This document shows positions 1 to 10,555 of a stretch of 64,000 bases of DNA, piece by piece. The stretch comes from Echinometra lucunter (taxonomy: Eukaryota > Echinodermata > Echinoidea > Camarodonta > Echinometridae): the NCBI GenBank assembly GCA_029962745.1, contig CM057167.1, positions 15,529,648-15,593,647 of the forward strand. The letters are read 5' to 3'. Made by a program: the position numbers and the translations under genes. The notes beneath the pieces are model-generated. The model had not been told where the DNA came from and made no database searches. It saw only the letters and a program-made list of their open reading frames with translations. Each line of letters opens with the position of its first letter. Positions within the stretch are counted from its first letter, which is position 1.

Positions 1-217
1 AAAACAATTCATCCTTTCATTTCATAGGCAAATACCCAAATCTTTGAACTTATGAAAACAACTTCAAATCCATGAAATTTTGACTCTCTAGGCAAATGGA
101 CGTGGATATTATGAATATAATTTATTGCTCACGTTCCGTCAAGGAAAAGAAAAACCTCTCCTTCTTCCTCGTCGGTATGAATTATCCTGTGAAAATTGCG
201 TTATTTTTCTTCATCAG

Positions 218-425
218 CACGAGCCTAACTCGACTTATGATCGGCTCTTTCAAGTCAAACACGGCTACCAAAACAAGATACACAGAGATGACCGCGAACA
301 CACATTGGGACTTAACGTACATGACGAGGTAGGTGACAGATGGGCCGATGATGATCATCAGGAGGAGGAGGAATATGATGATGGTTTTGGTAGTGGTGGT
401 GGTAATGGTGCTGGTGGTCGTGATA

Positions 426-468
<43 letters not shown>

Positions 469-822
469 CGATGACGAGGACGACGATGAGGTAGTGGTGA
501 TGATGATTGAGGTGATTAACTGTCCGAGGTAATCGTGAGTTTTCGAAAAATTAATGATTGATTGATTGATTGATGGTGATGATGATACGGATAATGATGA
601 CGAGAAGGAGGAGGAGGAGGGGAGGAGGTAGTGATGATAATGGTTGAGGTGATCAATGATGATGGTTCTGAGGTAATCCAGAGAATTAGGGAAATGAAGA
701 TTGATCTGATGATGATGATGATGATGACGAGGAGGAGGAGGGGAGGAGGTAGTGATGATAATGGTTGAGGTGGTTAATGATGATTGTTCTGAGGTAATCA
801 TGAGTATTAGGGAAATGATGAT

Positions 823-865
<43 letters not shown>

Positions 866-1435
866 AATTATGATGAGGAGGAGGAGAAAGGGGAGGAGGA
901 AGGGAGAAGGAGGAGGAGGAGGTATAGTGATGATGATGGTTGAGGTGATAAATGATGGTTCTGAGGTAATTATGAGGATTGGGTTGATTGATGACGATGA
1001 TGACGATGGTGATAACAATAACAATTTTTTAAAAGTTTGAATTTGTTGATAATGACAACAATAACGGTGACTAGTGATCATGATGATAAGGATTATGATG
1101 ACGATGACGGCGATGGTCAACATGATTTGATAATGGTGACGATGAATAATCAGGTAGGATTTTCACTTTAAGTGTGCGATAAACGATCCAAAATCACCCT
1201 CTATCATTGGTTATTTCAGATAACAACCATTTTCTCTCCTCTCCACTCTTTCTCCATCCAGGAATCTAAGAAAGCCGTACCAGCTCTCTCCTCCTCTGCG
1301 TACGGCCATCGACCCCCGCTAGAGAAACCGACTCGCGAGCACGCCCGCATCGAGCGAGTCGTGAAAGGGTTTTACCGTCATCGTGGAACGAATCTACCCG
1401 AGTACGGAACTGACGCGGATCTGCTTCATCATTAA
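218..1435 (+). CDS. CFAP90: CFAP90-like (C5orf49 family) ciliary protein, copy A, last two exons
   Basis: Two exons are visible: 218-328 and 1262-1435, the second ending in TAA. The first acceptor is a pyrimidine-rich ...cttcatcag and the donor is GAG|gtaggt; the last acceptor is ...ctccatccag. Both junctions are phase 0. The frame contains YDRLFQ, HRDDREHT, LGLNVHDE, then KAVPALSSSAYGHR and FYRHRG. As I recall it, this matches the conserved C-terminal half of vertebrate CFAP90/C5orf49, a microtubule inner protein of motile cilia. The upstream exons would lie before the window. Compared with copy B, the last exon has R where B has L and A where B has P. The 933-base intron is mostly GAT/GGA microsatellite, which creates spurious Asp- and Ser-rich ORFs. 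Confidence 0.72.
350..1115. repeat. GAT/GGA trinucleotide microsatellites in the last CFAP90 intron, copy A
   Basis: Several runs of GAT (for example 427-469 and 823-863) alternate with AGG/GGA-rich stretches and repeated phrases such as GAGGTAAT and TTGAGGTGAT. This suggests a decayed higher-order repeat of about 110-160 bases. In some frames it reads as poly-Asp or poly-Ser, but it lies between a good donor (329) and a good acceptor (1261) and should not be read as protein. Confidence 0.9.
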
Positions 1436-2039
1436 AAAAAAAAAAAGAAGAAACACTAGTAAAATAATACCAAGGACAAAAGGCTACGGGGTAATAATTC
1501 AAATACCTTTCTGAAAAGAAAAAAAAAATGTTTTCAGTGACATTTTAAATGGATGATGCTTACTTGAAAGATTCCTCAGTGAGATAGAGGGTGGCAAGGA
1601 TAGAATAATATGTCAGTCTAAGAAGGGATGAAAGCAATACTAGACCGCTCTTGATGCTAAAATTAATGATGTTTCGAATAATGTTTTCTGATTAAAAAAA
1701 AATATTTAAACAATGATTCCAAAAATTCCTTTAGTGATTGATGATTCAAAACGACATCAAACGAGAAGATGAATCAAAATGATTTAAAAAATTATTAAAT
1801 GTAGAAATGGAAGATGGCGACGAAATATGTCAGCTGAAATACTATAAAATAATGTAACAAAAAAGAAAGAAAAGAAACCGAGAGAAAAAAGGGGCTTTAA
1901 AACCGGTCATTCTTCTTGCCCCTATAATAAAAAAAAAAAAAAAATGGATTATCATATTTTTTTCTGGTTCTTCGAGAAACAATGCAGGAGAATAAAGAAA
2001 CTAACCATTTATCTGTCGTATCTATTTGTTGCTTTCACT

Positions 2040-2850
2040 GTACGTCTGTCTTCAATACCTTCAAGTACACAGAACTTATATCAACTCTTGCTCACAGGCG
2101 AAGGAGGGGTGACGTGATTAATGTTTTCAAGTATTTGACAGGAGTATACATGCATCACACGCAACATGATCTTTTTTTCTACTTAGCACAGAGGAGGTCT
2201 AGAGGCGACAAAATGAAACTAGACAAACAGTTCTCTCGGCTTGATTTGAGGAAACATTTCTTCTTGCAGCAACAGAATTGTATATTTGTGGAACAGTCTC
2301 CCTGAATATGTTATCTCAGCAACTTCTGTAAACAATTTCAAGAATACACTAGAAAAAAAAACTGGTCTAAAAACCATCATCTTGTCTATGAGCCTATTTA
2401 AAATGTATAAGTTATTATCTACACACATTTGTGACCTTTCCCACTTATTCGATTTGTTAAAGACGCTCAGTCGTGGGCTTTCATGGGGAATTTGACACCA
2501 TGGGTGCTTACCCAGTAACAGGTGTTGTCCATCATTATGAGTTTTATGACCAACAGACCTTATGTAATGCTGTGTATATTCCACCCTTTGCCCCTTATGG
2601 CAAAGTCATTATCTCACTTTCCCTGGCCCGAGAATGCCCGAAGCAGGCCGAAGAATGTTTATGGTGGGACAGCTTGTTTTGCTGTGCTCCAGAAATGTAG
2701 CTCCATTACAGGTATTTCCAGTGCTTTCTACAAAGTCTGGTGTCAGCAAATTATGATCCACTACCCATGAAAGCCCACGACTGATTGTCTTTAAGACACA
2801 GATTTGTCCTATATCATAGTGGGATTAAAGTAAAGTAAAGTAAGTAAAGT
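2040..2850 (+). mobile_element. Non-LTR retrotransposon (LINE) 3' fragment, copy A
   Basis: Broken frames give RRRRGDVINVFKYLTG (from about 2095), then RLDLRKHFF and WNSLPEYVISATSVNNFK (about 2286-2340). These are the motifs found at the extreme C-terminus of LINE reverse-transcriptase polyproteins. A 3' UTR ends in a GTAAA-type tail near 2827-2848. The frame is shifted and stopped, and everything upstream is missing, so this is a dead 5'-truncated insertion. It is interrupted by a MITE at 2461-2790. Confidence 0.75.
2461..2790. mobile_element. TTAA-flanked MITE (piggyBac-type target site), absent from copy B
   Basis: Terminal inverted repeats start AGACGCTCAGTCGTGGGC and AGACAATCAGTCGTGGGC (about 26 bases, two mismatches), flanked on both sides by TTAA (2457-2460 and 2791-2794). 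The corresponding site in copy B (about 18601) has a single TTAA and no element, which gives a clean empty site. The interior is 330 bases with no coding capacity. TTAA duplication points to piggyBac-type transposition, although the termini do not start with the usual CCC. Confidence 0.88.
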
Positions 2851-3260
2851 TCATCACAAGGGGAAGGGAGGAAGAAAACAAAGGCAGTATATACACAAAC
2901 ACTTTGCTAACACATCGTTTCAATTGCATTTTTCAATACAGTTTATTTAATCAGTGTTTAACACAAACTCATTGTCTGATAAAAATGCAATTACTGTAAC
3001 AAAAGAGAGAATTTTCAATCTGTTCTTTGAGAACAATAACAATTTCCCAAAACATATCACAATTTCATGAATACTAAATACCGTCAGTAATGGATCTCAA
3101 ATTCCACAGAGGCTACTCAGCAATTAACAGAAATTAACCTTGTATAATGAAAAATTAAAAAAAAGAAATCTTGAAATTCACTTTAGCTTTGTCATTTTCC
3201 AATCAAAATACTGTTGGGTTTTGTGCACCTCTGTTGGCATAACCAACAAACTAGAGACCT

Positions 3261-3402
3261 GGAGCCTGTTTCTCGAAACTGTCATAGGTCTAAGTTTTCG
3301 GACAACCCACAGAGATACGCGTCATAGAATACTAGTAACATGTGTTTCAATGAGATGTCCACGAGCTAATGGACTTATGATGGTTACGAGAAACTGGCTT
3401 CT
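3261..3402. mobile_element. Fold-back MITE (TTTCTCGAAAC family), copy A
   Basis: The ends are inverted: GGAGCCTGTTTCTCGAAAC at left, and GAGAAACTGGCTTC at right. Inner arms such as CATAGGTCTAAG pair with ATGGACTTATGATG. Related elements are at 19069-19210, 34709-35248 and 37069-37217. Confidence 0.7.
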
Positions 3403-3539
3403 GTTGTACACACACACACACAAATATTAGTTCAAGGTGGATCATTATCATCCTGATCTTCAGGAATAAAAAACAAACAAACAAACAAACAAAAAGCTAG
3501 CAATTTGACTTGACATTTGCTTTGGCAAAAATTACTCCA

Positions 3540-3681
3540 AGGGGGCGTTTCATGAAGAGTCTTGACGGTTATTTTCCCCCGACTAATTTGCTCTCATCCA
3601 ATCAGAGGCCAGGATTTTCAGTAGCTTATAACTGTTGTCAGTGAAAATCACTGACAAAACTCTTCATGAAACATTCCCCTT
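3540..3681. mobile_element. Fold-back MITE (GTTTCATGAAGAGT family), copy A
   Basis: Left end AGGGGGCGTTTCATGAAGAG is the inverse of right end CTCTTCATGAAACATTCCCC. An inner hairpin CAGTGAAAATCACTG sits near the right end. The copy B equivalent is 19350-19491. Confidence 0.7.
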
Positions 3682-4983
3682 GTTTTTATTTTTTTCAAAG
3701 GTATAAGATTAGGGCTTGGGATGTGATCAGGTTTTAGATACAGATGAGGGCTAGGGATAGTGTAAGTGTCTCGGGTTGGAGCAAGGAATTCAGTAGGTAC
3801 TGGAACTTGATCACGGAGCAACTGTTGCCGGAGTGTGAGTTGTTGAACCACCAATAACACACAGAAAAAATAAGTAAGACTATATCTGTTTTTCAAAATA
3901 AATTACATCTATCAGAGATTATCAACTTTTTGAAGATCATATTGCACATTTTGTTTGATAAATGTTATCAAAATAACTAAGCACAAAAGAAAATGTGATG
4001 AATAACAGTATGCTGTAGTGATATTTTCATTAGGTAAATATTCTGTTCTTTAAAAGAAAAACTGAAAACTGAAACAAAAGATACAGAGCTTAAGTACAGT
4101 CCATTTTTTACATTTCAGAAAGAAAATCCAGTGCATAAGGCAGGATGAGAAGAAAAAAAAAAGAAAAGAAAACAGAGGGCTGTCTATGCCAGGGCTGCTG
4201 TTGAACAATGGTGATAAGAAATGAATTTTAAAAGAATGCAGAATATTTGTAATATACATGTACCCCTATCTTTTGGAGACACCAGATATTTTATATCTAG
4301 TACCCTTTGAAATGTATACAACCTCCCTATTTAAGTCATACAGTAACAAAGGAGATGTAGAGCTGGACTAAAAAGACAGAAGAAATGGAGAGAGAGAGAT
4401 GGGATTTGTCATAAAATCTTCCACTAATGAATTACCAGTACCTGCTCTATTAGGAATGTTTTATGTTAGGTAACATAATCACAAGGAGTATTGATATCCG
4501 CTGGTCAACTGTTTCAAAATTCATAATTCACTGAATATGAACACACATTTTGGGGGCTAAAAATTTTTACTTCATGTTATTATCATGTGATTTTACCAAA
4601 CAGAAAATAAACTAAGATTATATATAATTAATTACTTGCATTAGTCTTAATTAGCACTGAATAATGATAATAATAAAAACATTCACCTTTCAGGTATTAG
4701 ATTATATCTTTCAAAGACTTTCAAAAGCCTCAGTTACCTTGGCAAAAACCAAAATCTCAAAACCTGAGTTTTTTGTTGTACCATTTGCACTTGTCAGAAC
4801 AACCAAGAGCTTTTCTTTTTTTTGAAAGTGCATGTGTGAAAAATCCCCAATCTCATACAGGTTTTTTGGCAAATGATGCGCATGCGTGACCTCCAGGCTC
4901 TCTGTCATTTTCATCTCGCTGCACTGTGCACGCAGAAACGCCCCACGTGACTAAAAACCCGTTTAATACCGGTGAGATATGAG

Positions 4984-5165
4984 CCAGCGTTTACATTGGC
5001 AAAAAACAATGAAAACCTGCAAAGTTTTAAAAAACCACACTTCGGAGGTTGGTTTTTCGATTTGGGTTTTTCCAAAATTTACGGGTAGTTGCCTAGTAAC
5101 TTCCAACGAAAAACCTGAATGTTGGAAAATATTGAATCTTTTGATGCCAGTGTAAACGGCACTAA
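4984..5165. repeat. Inverted-repeat element (GTGTAAACGG ends), copy A
   Basis: CCAGCGTTTACATTGGCA near 4984 is the inverse of TGCCAGTGTAAACGGCAC near 5140, with AAAACCTGCAA and TTGGGTTTTTCC inner repeats. It is probably a MITE; boundaries are approximate. An NRF1-like GCGCATGCG lies just outside (about 4877). Confidence 0.45.
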
Positions 5166-5499
5166 AGGTTAACAATGCAAACTTACAAAATAAAATACAA
5201 CCACCACCACCAGTAATACAGTAATTATGAGTATAACCAACTTTGTCCCTACTATTTCACATCTCTACCCATCACAAATATTACACCTACGTGTATCACC
5301 GCACTGAGAATACACGCTTTCAACCATTTCAAGTCAATTGCCAATTTTTGTGGAAAGAATCCGTAAGTTTTTGATTCACGGCAGTCAAATATATCAAATG
5401 CATGAGCAGTGCACCAACATAATACTCGAACAACAATTGCTCTCTTGTGTATTTAGTAATCCATATGAAGTAACAGTAGAAGCTCAGAACTTGCTCAAC

Positions 5500-5765
5500 T
5501 CATACTACCCTCCTTTGACAAAAGGAAGCATGTAACAAATCAAGCAAATTTGAGTTATCGATATTTTCACATTTTACCTAGTGAGCTCTTCACTTCTTCC
5601 GGGTCAAATTTTATGCATGAACACTCATCCTGCTGAGAGATATGTCAGGCAAGACATCATGGTATTTGCATTGACATTAGTGTAAATGACAGATATATTT
5701 TACTCTCCTACAGGAAATGTCACTTTTGTCACTTGCTTCCTTTTGCAGCATAGAAGTACAGCATT
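5500..5765. repeat. Dispersed repeat shared with SRI intron 1, copy A
   Basis: The stretch from CTTTGACAAAAGG to CTTGCTTCCTTTTGC matches 21893-22150 (the duplicate) and also an independent copy at about 39746-40020 inside SRI. Shared phrases include TTTTATGCATGAACACTC and AGGCAAGACATCAT. No coding capacity or clear terminal repeats were seen. Confidence 0.75.
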
Positions 5766-5898
5766 TTCTTTTCGTGACACTTTTTCATTATCATAATGAA
5801 AAACTTTAAAAAAAGAAAGAAAATCCTTTAATGAGCAAATTACTTTTTCTTGCTACTGAAATGCAGCTAACGTCATCAAAGTATTTTTTCTATTCGTT

Positions 5899-6398
5899 NN
5901 NNNNNNNNNNNNNNNNNNNNNNNNNNNNNNNNNNNNNNNNNNNNNNNNNNNNNNNNNNNNNNNNNNNNNNNNNNNNNNNNNNNNNNNNNNNNNNNNNNNN
6001 NNNNNNNNNNNNNNNNNNNNNNNNNNNNNNNNNNNNNNNNNNNNNNNNNNNNNNNNNNNNNNNNNNNNNNNNNNNNNNNNNNNNNNNNNNNNNNNNNNNN
6101 NNNNNNNNNNNNNNNNNNNNNNNNNNNNNNNNNNNNNNNNNNNNNNNNNNNNNNNNNNNNNNNNNNNNNNNNNNNNNNNNNNNNNNNNNNNNNNNNNNNN
6201 NNNNNNNNNNNNNNNNNNNNNNNNNNNNNNNNNNNNNNNNNNNNNNNNNNNNNNNNNNNNNNNNNNNNNNNNNNNNNNNNNNNNNNNNNNNNNNNNNNNN
6301 NNNNNNNNNNNNNNNNNNNNNNNNNNNNNNNNNNNNNNNNNNNNNNNNNNNNNNNNNNNNNNNNNNNNNNNNNNNNNNNNNNNNNNNNNNNNNNNNNN
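5899..6398. other. Assembly gap of exactly 500 N
   Basis: All bases are N. The round length indicates a scaffolding placeholder of unknown true size. It interrupts copy A of the duplicated block. ORFs running through it are artefacts. Confidence 0.99.
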
Positions 6399-6973
6399 AG
6401 CTTAGCGTATGGAATGCGAGAGAAGAGGGGGTTCGTTCTTTTGGCGCTGTCTTTCCCTCCTGTTTCTATCTCTCTTTCCATCTATCGGGGGTTTTTTTCC
6501 TGTTTTTTTTTTCTTTCGATTTTTTTTTTTGGGGGGGGGGAGGGGGGGGGGGGGATAGGCATGTGCCTCTGTGCCTCCCACAGCTGCGCCACTGGAAATG
6601 TGTAAAGTACGAGGCCTGGGGTCAGTGGACACAGGAAGCATTGGAAAATTATATTCAATTTATCGCATCCTGGAGCCGCTCAGCTTAATGACATGCGATG
6701 GCAATTAAAGATGCAAAAAGCATGCATGGACTCGTTAGTGGGCTAGAAGGTCCAAGGAGTATAACCCATCGGATAGCCACAAGAGATAGTAAAGACTCAG
6801 GCATCATGATAATAACACAGCTCATTGAAGAAAATTCAGGATAAACATGTCAACAACAAAAATGCTCATCTTGGATAACAATTTGTCAACTCGGTGATCA
6901 AAATTATGGTAAAATTTATAAATGAAGTTATTCAACTTTGGAAGTCTTTCGAATTCTGACAAGTAAGCAAACA

Positions 6974-7004
<31 letters not shown>

Positions 7005-7765
7005 CCATCGACGACGACGGCCAGGACAGCAATAAGAACAACAACAACAACAAATTTCCCCATAACACCGCCCCTGGTTAAAGAATCTTTTTGTTTTGAT
7101 AGTAACATTTTTTTTCAGTGATTTGGCAAAGTTCATTGAAAGTTTGAATTTTAATGGGGAAAAAGTGGTTATGATTCATGTCCAAACACCAAGCTTCATC
7201 AAAGATAAAACATAATATTTAGAAAGGACTTCATTTCATAAGTTCCTCCTCGAAAAGTCTTAAAATGCGAAAACTACCAGCAGTGATATTGGTTTGGAAT
7301 TTTGTTTTATAATAATTTTATTCAGTTTTGTTCTAAAAACACGTCCATATGACTTACTGGTTTACACTACACTAAGTCATCAAAAATAAAAGCTCTTTAA
7401 CTCAAGAATGCCGGTCCGTTGCACTTTAAGACAGATCAGACTGCCTTTAAATCACGAGTGGATATCATTTAGCGCATATAGCATCACTTCCATTATCGAG
7501 TTAATTGATCAGAAGGATATGGAGCACTTATTTCATATCGGTTAATTTTCAAAGTCTGTATGTCCTTTCAGAGAGGAGTGGTCGCAAACATTATAATTAT
7601 CATTCAAAGACATTAGTCTGATTGATTTACCCATGCTACTTCGATTGTTTATGTGATGCAAAATATTAGGTACTGTCTGAGTCCTCCAAGTGAATGTCCT
7701 TGTTTATCTGGGAACCAATCTATACTAGGTCTCATTCAAGATATCAATTCGTTCTAGAAATTGTA

Positions 7766-7945
7766 AACAAACAAACAAATGAATGAATAAATGAATAAAC
7801 ACACAAACAAATAAATGAATAAATGAATAAATAAACAAATAAAATAAACAAACAAATAAATAAATGAATAAATGAACAAATAACATAAAATGAACAAACA
7901 AATAAATAAATGAAAAATAAATGAATGTATAAACAAAAAAATTGA
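7766..7945. repeat. AAATGAAT/AAACAAAC minisatellite
   Basis: Diverged units of AAATGAATAAATGAAC and AAACAAACAAAT run for about 180 bases, built from AAAT, GAAT and AAAC tetranucleotides. Confidence 0.85.
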
Positions 7946-8287
7946 AAACAAAGCGTATTATAGGGCTACAGATTGATTGTGCTTGAGGTTTTTAGTCGGT
8001 TTAAATAGGTTATAGGAAAGTTGGTCTGGAATTTGATTGATTTTGATTTGATTTGAATGAAAAGATATTTACAAATAATGAAATTGTTTTAAAGTCACCT
8101 TCAAACAAAATCGTGAATCGGGAATGAAGACACATTTTTTAACAAAGCAATGATTTTTTTGTCGAACGTAAGAACATGTGATTTTAAACATTGCAATGAC
8201 CTAATTATTGTACAAAGAAGGGGACCCCCCCCCCCCCCCGATCTGTATGATCTTAGTTGATCCACTTATGAAGTAAACAATGGAATA

Positions 8288-8582
8288 CACACTAAGAAAA
8301 AAGGTTACAAGTTTGTACACTAAATGCAACACTGGCAGCACCTTTTTGGGTGCAATCTTGCACCCTACATGAAGAGGGTGCAAAAATGCACCTTGTTGTT
8401 CTTGTTTGCACCCGGGAATGCCCGTTTGCATCCTAAAAGGTGCAACTATGCACCTTTAAGGGTGCGGAAATTTTTGCATTCAAAAGGGTGCAAAATGCTT
8501 CTTAGGGAGCAAAGTTGCACCCAAAAAGGAGCTCCCAGTGTTGCATTTGAAGGGTGCAAAATTGTACCTTTTTCTTAGTGTG
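8288..8582. mobile_element. TA-flanked MITE with internal GGGTGCAA subrepeats
   Basis: Termini CACACTAAGAAAAAAGGT and ACCTTTTTCTTAGTGTG are perfect inverse complements, flanked by TA on both sides (8286-8287 and 8583-8584), as for Tc1/mariner-type insertion. The interior has about a dozen GGTGCAA/TTGCACC units in both orientations, which gives many alternative hairpins. Confidence 0.85.
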
Positions 8583-8969
8583 TACGATACATGTATATGT
8601 ATCCATGTTTTGAAAACACATCGTACACTAAGTCAGAAATACTAAATTCCGTTGTAAGATTATCAGGATTCCATTTTATAATTCAAAATTTGCACCTCGG
8701 AAATGTGAAATTCTAGACAGCGTTTCTCTTGACCTGTTGTTTACTACTTTGGTTAATAAGCAATATGTTTTGCATTTCAACTATCTCACTTATTCCATCT
8801 TAAACGCACTCAGTTTCTTTCCTTTTTACATGTTTTATTGGGGCTTTTAAGTTATCTTTACTCTTTCCAAACTCTTTAGAGTGAAAAAAAAATGCACTAA
8901 TAATATGACTATTTGTATGACCCCCTTCCCCCCCCCCCGGGGGGGGGGGGGAGAAGAAAAATACAAACG

Positions 8970-9580
8970 TACGGATATCTCCTAGACTGATGCTTCTGCG
9001 AGATATATCAATGAAAAGTCACTTCTAGGAAAATACAGTAAATGCTGATCATCAGTCAGTCAGGTCCCCCCCCCCCCCCCACATGATCAGATGATCCCAA
9101 ATGCCCCTTCATTGCTGAACCTACTCCAATACATCTGCTCAATTAGAGCATCTGTACGATATGGCGGTCTGACCTGATGCAAAAGAAAATGAATACAAAG
9201 TATATCAATGAAGTATAACTGGTCACCCTCACAATAAGCCTAGTGCCCCCCCCCCCCTCCCCCCGTAAGTACCCCATTTTTGATGGGCACACACTATGGC
9301 CATCTGCTCTATTAGTACACCTGTGTGATCTGACGGGATAAAGAAATACGAGGGAAATGAATGAATAAATCATATAGAATGCTGGTCATCCACTAAGTCA
9401 TTTCCACACACATATAATGTCAGGATCCCTCAATTTATTGATGGACCTAATTAACTCCATCTGCTCAATCAGTATAATTCTGGGTGGTGACGTTCTGAAT
9501 CAAAACGCAGAAAAGTAAAGTAAATAAAGTGAATGCTGTTCACGAACTAAACCAATAAATACTCTGGCCTGACTCAATTT
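8970..9580. repeat. Degenerate tandem array, unit about 150-180 bases
   Basis: Recurring phrases are CCATCTGCTCAATTAGTAC, TGTGTGATCTGACG, AAAGTGAATGCTGGTCAT and AGTCAGGTCCCCC. They recur in the same order near 9010-9070, 9120-9250, 9290-9410 and 9440-9580. Copies are strongly diverged and have C-runs between them. Confidence 0.6.
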
Positions 9581-9659
9581 GATTGATCTCCCCTGGTGGG
9601 TACAGTGGGTGTCTTGAATAGACAGCTTTTGGTCACTGTCGGCCCAACCTGCCCAAGGG

Positions 9660-9845
9660 GGTATAAGGGAGGGGATAAGGAGGGGAGGAGAAGAGGAGGA
9701 GGAGGGGGGGGGAGAGGAGGAGGAGGTGGAGGATTAGGAGGAGGAGAAGGAGGAGGAGGAAGAGGAGGAGAAGGAGGAGGGGAGGGCATTCTTAAAACGA
9801 TTCAGTTAAAACTGACTAAGAAGAGGAGGAGAAGGAGGCGGGGAG
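9660..9845. repeat. GGA-rich tract with a partial MITE-end duplication
   Basis: Nearly pure GGA/GAG/GGG. GGGAGGGCATTCTTAAAACG followed by ATTCAGTTAAAACTGACTA occurs at 9780-9818 and again at 9841-9880. The MITE end with its flank has therefore been tandemly duplicated (about 62 bases) inside the microsatellite. Confidence 0.75.
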
Positions 9846-9854
9846 GGCATTCTT

Positions 9855-10070
9855 AAAACGATTCAGTTAAAACTGACTAGACGAAAGGGTCAGCTGGGTG
9901 CAACTATTATTTTAGTCATTTCTGACTATTTTCATGATTTTCGTCATTTTTTTTTCTAGTTGTATTTTGAAAAGCAGTGAGTTTTGACTAGAATGTAGTA
10001 AGATATTTGACTAGACATAATAGTTGCACCCAGCTGACCCTTAATCTAGTCTTTTTGACTGAATCGTTTT
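9855..10070. mobile_element. MITE with about 55-base terminal inverted repeats
   Basis: AAAACGATTCAGT, CTAGA and AGGGTCAGCTGGGTGCAACT at left are mirrored by AGTTGCACCCAGCTGACCCT, TCTAG and ACTGAATCGTTTT at right. The centre is about 100 bases with no coding. It sits between two purine-rich microsatellites. Confidence 0.82.
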
Positions 10071-10270
10071 TAGAGGAAGAGGAGGAGAAAGAGGAGGAGA
10101 AGAAGAAGAAGAGCAGGAGCAGGAGCAGGAGGAAGAAGAAGGGCAGGAGGAGGAGGAGGAGGAGGAGAAGGCGAGGATGATGGGAAACCCTTTCTGTTAC
10201 CCTTCTGCCGTGGGGATGAAGCAAAGAATGTTAACGGAACTGTGCTGAACAAAATGAAGAAGAAGAAAAA
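10071..10270. repeat. GAA/GGA/CAGGAG purine tract
   Basis: GAGGAAGAGGAGGAG, GAAGAAGAAG and CAGGAGCAGGAGCAGGAG repeats. It continues the purine tract on the other side of the MITE. Confidence 0.8.
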
Positions 10271-10389
10271 GAATTAACCAGACAGTGTACATAACATGCT
10301 AGTTATCAATAAATGGAAGGTTTCAAAAACACATTGAAAGAAAAGGTGACTCCAAAATATAAGTCTACGAAAAATATTGATCTGCTATG

Positions 10390-10425
10390 GGAGAGAGAGA
10401 GAGGGGAAGGGAGATAGGGGAATGA

Positions 10426-10479
<54 letters not shown>

Positions 10480-10486
10480 AGGGAGG

Positions 10487-10552
<66 letters not shown>
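10390..10552. repeat. (GA)n microsatellite
   Basis: Long GA runs interrupted by GGGAGGGAGGGAGG and GATA units. Similar tracts, all non-coding, occur at 13625-13708 (GA), 11265-11353 (CT), 34207-34280 (CT), 47491-47555 (CT), 56968-57022 (GA), 60359-60388 (GA) and 63366-63453 (GA). Confidence 0.95.

Positions 10553-10555
<3 letters not shown>

Larger units (their letters stand above)
1..5898. repeat. Duplicated block, copy A (cut by window start and by gap)
   Basis: This stretch is collinear with 16157 to about 22288 at an offset near 16156 bases. It carries the same CFAP90 exons, GAT microsatellites, LINE fragment and MITEs in the same order and orientation. Differences are scattered substitutions, microsatellite lengths, a TTAA-flanked MITE present only here (2461-2790) and a TA-flanked MITE absent here. 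The copy ends at the 500-N gap while the match is still continuing, and position 1 is only the window edge, so neither true boundary is visible. It is probably the alternative haplotype of copy B, less likely a real segmental duplication. Confidence 0.93.
1436..5898. other. Non-coding flank downstream of CFAP90, copy A
   Basis: No ORF here has a family signature. The stretch holds a LINE 3' fragment (about 2040-2850), a TTAA-flanked MITE (2461-2790), two fold-back elements (3261-3402 and 3540-3681), an AT-rich region with no recognisable content (3700-4700), an inverted-repeat element (4984-5165) and a dispersed repeat (5500-5765). It runs into the gap. Confidence 0.7.

Noticed and set aside
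96..332. Alternative frame with membrane-like hydrophobic stretch (copy at 16252)
   Set aside because: The other frame joins upstream and downstream exons in phase and matches CFAP90; the hydrophobic frame is a shadow that includes intron sequence.
422..470. CRISPR-like regular repeats
   Set aside because: Plain trinucleotide microsatellite without spacers, in a eukaryotic genome.
125..532. Asp-rich ORF (and its copy at 16281-16673)
   Set aside because: Only the part at 218-328 is an exon; the poly-Asp part is GAT microsatellite after a good splice donor.
358..1123. Ser/Ile-rich ORFs on the minus strand
   Set aside because: Antisense of GAT repeats.
2473..2770. Overlapping 75- and 82-codon ORFs
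   Set aside because: Lie inside the TTAA MITE, absent from copy B, without any domain signature.
5831..6688. 285-codon ORF through the gap
   Set aside because: Most residues are N-derived; flanking residues have no protein-like character.
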